This document shows positions 30,917-34,298 of a stretch of 34,298 nucleotides of DNA, piece by piece. A model generated the notes under the pieces. It worked only from the letters and a program-made list of their open reading frames with translations. It was not told the DNA's origin and made no database searches. Each line of letters starts with the position of its first letter. Position 1 is the first letter of the stretch. This DNA is from Treponema sp. (lineage in GTDB: Bacteria; Spirochaetota; Spirochaetia; Treponematales; Treponemataceae), in assembly GCA_016287815.1 (NCBI GenBank), contig JAEEWW010000017.1:1-34298 (forward strand), given 5' to 3'. The position numbers and the translations under genes are program-made.

Positions 30917-30970
30917 TGCGAGTTTTGCGAATGCAAAACTCGGTAGTGAGCGCAGCGAACGACGCCTATT
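30917..30970 (+). repeat. Dispersed hairpin repeat, copy B
   Basis: CGAGTTTTGC (30919-30928), loop GAAT, and GCAAAACTCG (30933-30942) form a perfect 10-bp hairpin. GTAGTGAGCGCAGCGAACGACGCC follows, a block of near-repeats (GAGCGCAGCGAACGA). There is no T-run, so it is unlikely to be a simple terminator. It lies between asnB and gltB and resembles copy A at 9059-9120. Confidence 0.7.
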
Positions 30971-30985
30971 AAGGAGAGAAACGTA

Positions 30986-33900
30986 ATGACAGGACAAACT
31001 TTATACGAACCATCTTTTGAACACGACAACTGTGGAATTGGTGCAGTTGTTAACATTGACGGAACAAAAACACACAAGATAGTCGACAATGCATTGAGTA
31101 TTGTAGAAAAGCTTGAACACCGCGCCGGTAAAGACGCAAGCGGTGAAACAGGAGATGGTGTTGGTATTCTTGTCCAGATAAGCCACGACTTTTTTAAGAA
31201 AGAAGCCGGCGATTTAGTCGGCAAACTTGCCGAACGTGAGTACGGAATAGGTCAGTTTTTCTTTCCGGGAGACATCGCTGAATGCAAAGCAGAAAAAAGT
31301 CGCTTTGAAAAATGCTGTGCTGCAGAAGGCCTCAAGTTCTCAGGCTGGCGTAAGGTGCCGGTAAATGCAGGTGTTCTCGGAAAAAAAGCACGCGACTGCA
31401 TGCCTGAAATCTGGCAGGCATTTATTGAAAAGCCTGAAAACCTGGAAAAAGGCCTTGAATTTGACCGCCGTCTGTATATTTTACGCCGCGAGTTTGAAAA
31501 AGCTGATACAGCACACAAAACTTACGTATGTTCTTTAAGCAGCCGAACAATTGTTTACAAAGGAATGTTTCTTGTTCACGAATTGCGTACTTTCTACAGT
31601 GACTTACAGTCGGAAGAATATAAGTCATCCCTTGCAATCGTACATTCGCGTTTTTCTACAAATACCCAACCAAGCTGGCAGCGTGCTCATCCAAACCGCT
31701 TTATTGCGCACAACGGTGAAATCAACACAATCCGCGGAAACGTTGACCGTATGCTTGCCCGTGAAGAAACAATCGCTTCTACAAAGCTCAGCAAAGAAGA
31801 GCTTTCAAAGGTTTTGCCTGCCGTAGATACAACCGGTTCAGATTCTGCAATGCTGGACAATACGCTCGAATTTCTTTTAATGAATGGTGTGCCGCTGCCA
31901 CTTGCTGTAATGATGTGTATCCCGGAGCCCTGGAAGCATGACGAAAACATGGCACAGAACAAAAAAGATTTCTATCATTACTGGGCAACCATGATGGAAA
32001 GCTGGGACGGCCCGGCTGCCATTTTGTTCAGCGACGGTGACATTCTTGGTGCAACACTAGACCGCAATGGTCTTCGCCCGAGCCGCTACTATATTCTAAA
32101 TGACGGTACTTTAATTTTGTCCAGCGAAGTTGGCGTTCTTGATATTCCGGAAGAAAATATTAAAACAAAATCCAGATTGCAGCCGGGCCGGATCCTGTTG
32201 GTTGATACCGTACAGAAAAAAATAATCACTGATGAAGAATGTAAAAATCAATATGCATCTCTTTATCCTTATGGTGAATGGCTGGACATGAACCTTGTCC
32301 GCCTTTCAGAACTTAAAATTCCGAACAAAAAGATTCCTGTAAGTACACAGGAAGAACGTAATATCTTATACCGTGCTTTCGGCTGGAATTACGAAGATGT
32401 AAACGAAATGGTTTTACCAATGGCAAAAACAGGAAGTGAACCAACTGCCAGTATGGGCGTAGATACTCCGCTTGCCGTAATGAGCGAAAAACATCCGAGC
32501 CTGTTTTCTTATTTTAAGCAGCTTTTTGCACAGGTAACAAATCCTCCGATTGACAGCTTACGCGAAAAAATCGTAACGGACACTACAGTATATGTAGGTA
32601 AAGACGGAAACCTTTTAAATCCGGAAGCCAAAAGCTGCCGTGTACTTGAAATAAATAATCCGATTCTTACCGGAACTGACCTTATGAAAATCAGTTCCCT
32701 TAATCAGCCGGGACTTAAAGCAAAGACGGTTTCCATTCTGTTTGAAAAAAATCTTGAATCTGCACTAAACAATTTATTCGCTCAGATTGATTCTGCGTAT
32801 GCTGAAGGCTACAACATCATTATTTTAACTGACCGCGGGGTAGATAAAACTCATGCCGCAATTCCTGCTATCCTTGCAGTAAGTGCCGTAGAGCAGTACC
32901 TTGTCCGTACCAAAAAAAGAACCGCGGTTTCCATCATCCTTGAAACTGCTGAAGTGCGTGATGTTCATCAGGCTGCAATGTGTTTGGGATACGGAGCCCG
33001 TGCAATCAATCCGTACCTTGCTCATGAAGCAATTGCAGAACTCATCGATCAGAAGATTCTGGACAAGGACTATCACACAGCAATTGATGACTACAATAAG
33101 GCTGTAATAAACGGTATTGTAAAAATTGCCGCAAAAATGGGAATCAGCACAATTCAGTCATACCAGAGTGCACAGATTTTTGAAGCAGTTGGAATTGCTT
33201 CCGATGTAACGGAAAAATACTTTACAAACACAGTAAGCCGTGTAGGCGGAATCGGACTTAAAGAAATAGAAGAAGATGTCCGCTATCATCACAATCAGGG
33301 ATTCGATCCAGCCGGTCTTACGGTAAATACACATCTTGATTCATTCGGTAAACATAAGTTCCGCCGCGGACCACAGGCAGAAAGCCATTTATATAATCCT
33401 GAAACAATTGTTGCCCTGCAGCAGGCAACGCGCAACGGTGACTATACACGCTTTAAAGAATATACGGCTCTTGTAGATGACAACGCACATCCGCATACAC
33501 TGCGTGCAATGCTTGATTTTAATTTTGCAGGCGACGGCGGAATTCCTGTTGAAGAAGTTGAAAGCGTTGAAAGTATAGTACAGCACTTTAAAACGGGTGC
33601 CATGTCTTACGGTTCAATTTCAGAAGAAGCTCACAAGTGTATGGCAGCCGCAATGAATCACCTGCATGGAAAATCAAACTCCGGCGAAGGCGGTGAAAAA
33701 CCTGAACGCCTTGGAACAGAATATAATTCTGCAATCAAACAGGTAGCATCCGGACGATTTGGCGTAACAGAAGAATATTTACTGAGCGCCCGTGAAATCC
33801 AGATTAAAATGGCACAGGGTGCAAAGCCTGGTGAAGGCGGACATTTACCCGGCAAAAAGGTTTATCCGTGGATTGCAAAGACAAGATACGCAACTCCGGG

Positions 33901-34298
33901 TGTTGCTTTAATCTCTCCGCCACCTCACCATGATATCTATTCTATAGAAGATTTAGCACAGCTGATTTACGATTTAAAAAATGCAAATAGAGCAGCACGT
34001 ATTTCTGTAAAACTTGTAAGCGAAGCAGGAGTCGGAACAATTGCCGCAGGTGTTGCAAAAGCTGGTGCTCAGGTAATTTTAATTTCAGGACATGACGGTG
34101 GAACAGGAGCGGCTCCTATTTCTTCAATTCATCATGCAGGATTGCCATGGGAATTAGGTCTTGCAGAAACACACCAGACATTGATTCAGAACGGACTTCG
34201 TGGTCGCGTAATTATAGAAACTGACGGTAAGCTTATGAGCGGACGCGATGTTGTAATTGCAGGTCTGCTTGGAGCAGAAGAGTTTGGCTTTGCAACAG
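30986..34298 (+). CDS. gltB: Glutamate synthase large subunit, C-terminus beyond the window
   Basis: The frame is open from ATG 30986 to the window end (1104 codons) of a protein usually near 1500 residues. It begins with a short propeptide ending before Cys16 ([12 protein letters not shown]), the glutaminase nucleophile exposed after cleavage. The glutaminase domain shows [18 protein letters not shown] and [13 protein letters not shown] central domain follows, then the start of the FMN-binding synthase domain ([47 protein letters not shown]). GOGAT transfers the glutamine amide to 2-oxoglutarate to form glutamate. The FeS cysteines and the C-terminal beta-helix lie outside the window. AAGGAGAG at 30971 is the ribosome site. 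It follows asnB by 81 bp across the hairpin repeat, possibly in one operon. Confidence 0.97.
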   Translation, partial: MTGQTLYEPSFEHDNCGIGAVVNIDGTKTHKIVDNALSIVEKLEHRAGKDASGETGDGVGILVQISHDFFKKEAGDLVGKLAEREYGIGQFFFPGDIAECKAEKSRFEKCCAAEGLKFSGWRKVPVNAGVLGKKARDCMPEIWQAFIEKPENLEKGLEFDRRLYILRREFEKADTAHKTYVCSLSSRTIVYKGMFLVHELRTFYSDLQSEEYKSSLAIVHSRFSTNTQPSWQRAHPNRFIAHNGEINTIRGNVDRMLAREETIASTKLSKEELSKVLPAVDTTGSDSAMLDNTLEFLLMNGVPLPLAVMMCIPEPWKHDENMAQNKKDFYHYWATMMESWDGPAAILFSDGDILGATLDRNGLRPSRYYILNDGTLILSSEVGVLDIPEENIKTKSRLQPGRILLVDTVQKKIITDEECKNQYASLYPYGEWLDMNLVRLSELKIPNKKIPVSTQEERNILYRAFGWNYEDVNEMVLPMAKTGSEPTASMGVDTPLAVMSEKHPSLFSYFKQLFAQVTNPPIDSLREKIVTDTTVYVGKDGNLLNPEAKSCRVLEINNPILTGTDLMKISSLNQPGLKAKTVSILFEKNLESALNNLFAQIDSAYAEGYNIIILTDRGVDKTHAAIPAILAVSAVEQYLVRTKKRTAVSIILETAEVRDVHQAAMCLGYGARAINPYLAHEAIAELIDQKILDKDYHTAIDDYNKAVINGIVKIAAKMGISTIQSYQSAQIFEAVGIASDVTEKYFTNTVSRVGGIGLKEIEEDVRYHHNQGFDPAGLTVNTHLDSFGKHKFRRGPQAESHLYNPETIVALQQATRNGDYTRFKEYTALVDDNAHPHTLRAMLDFNFAGDGGIPVEEVESVESIVQHFKTGAMSYGSISEEAHKCMAAAMNHLHGKSNSGEGGEKPERLGTEYNSAIKQVASGRFGVTEEYLLSAREIQIKMAQGAKPGEGGHLPGKKVYPWIAKTRYATPGVALISPPPHHDIYSIEDLAQLIYDLKNANRAARISVKLVSEAGVGTIAAGVAKAGAQVILISGHDGGTGAAPISSIHHAGLPWELGLAETHQTLIQNGLRGRVIIETDGKLMSGRDVVIAGLLGAEEFGFAT

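Noticed and set aside
1-34298. CRISPR arrays, tRNA or rRNA genes, insertion sequences
   Set aside because: I read the gaps on both strands and saw no spaced repeat array, no cloverleaf with a T-loop GTTCRA pattern, and no transposase-like protein.

Overview
Most of this window (about 1790 to the right end) looks like the chromosome of a gut- or rumen-type Treponema or a close spirochaete relative. The evidence is the AT-rich but ordinary coding, the gene order recF-dciA-rpmH-rnpA-yidD-yidC-jag that normally follows dnaA-dnaN, a cyclophilin-FKBP fusion of a kind reported in Treponema, a loose spirochaete-style lipobox, and an NAD-linked [FeFe]-hydrogenase typical of fermentative anaerobes. No database search was possible, so the taxonomy is inference.

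The first ~1.79 kb does not fit this. It carries two minus-strand genes (a single-module Clp-like AAA+ ATPase and a zinc-ribbon membrane protein) that are visibly more AT-rich and look like low-GC Firmicutes/Mollicutes genes. It meets the rest inside recF, of which only the last ~91 codons survive. An assembly or amplification chimera is the simplest reading; a real insertion that destroyed recF is the alternative.

Layout: 1-1779, foreign-looking pair; 1791-6252, replication/ribosome/membrane-insertion block (recF remnant, dciA, rpmH, rnpA, yidD, yidC, jag); 6272-9971, envelope and housekeeping genes (secreted unknown, cyclophilin-FKBP, two small unknowns, Cof-type phosphatase); 9979-13988, a methyltransferase divergent from parA-parB, then a convergent sirtuin; 14074-19430, a lipoprotein with a glycosidase-like domain, a membrane protein with a degenerate HD-GYP domain, and mnmE; 19431-19849, a 419-bp regulatory gap with a large imperfect palindrome; 19850-23930, hydCBA for a trimeric, probably electron-bifurcating hydrogenase, closed by an intrinsic terminator; 24069-28883, glmS and the trkA-trkH potassium uptake pair; 29072 to the end, asnB and the start of gltB, two glutamine amidotransferases.

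The observations most worth a second look are a palindromic repeat that sits in frame inside asnB and adds about 20 residues, a promoter plus intrinsic-terminator hairpin in the asnB leader that also overlaps a possible Shine-Dalgarno sequestering pair, a set of transcription-unit heads (parA, the lipoprotein gene, glmS, perhaps mnmE) that lack a Shine-Dalgarno sequence and have a -10-like hexamer 6-9 nt before the ATG, the degenerate HD-GYP protein, the palindrome in front of the hydrogenase operon, and two copies of a dispersed hairpin repeat.
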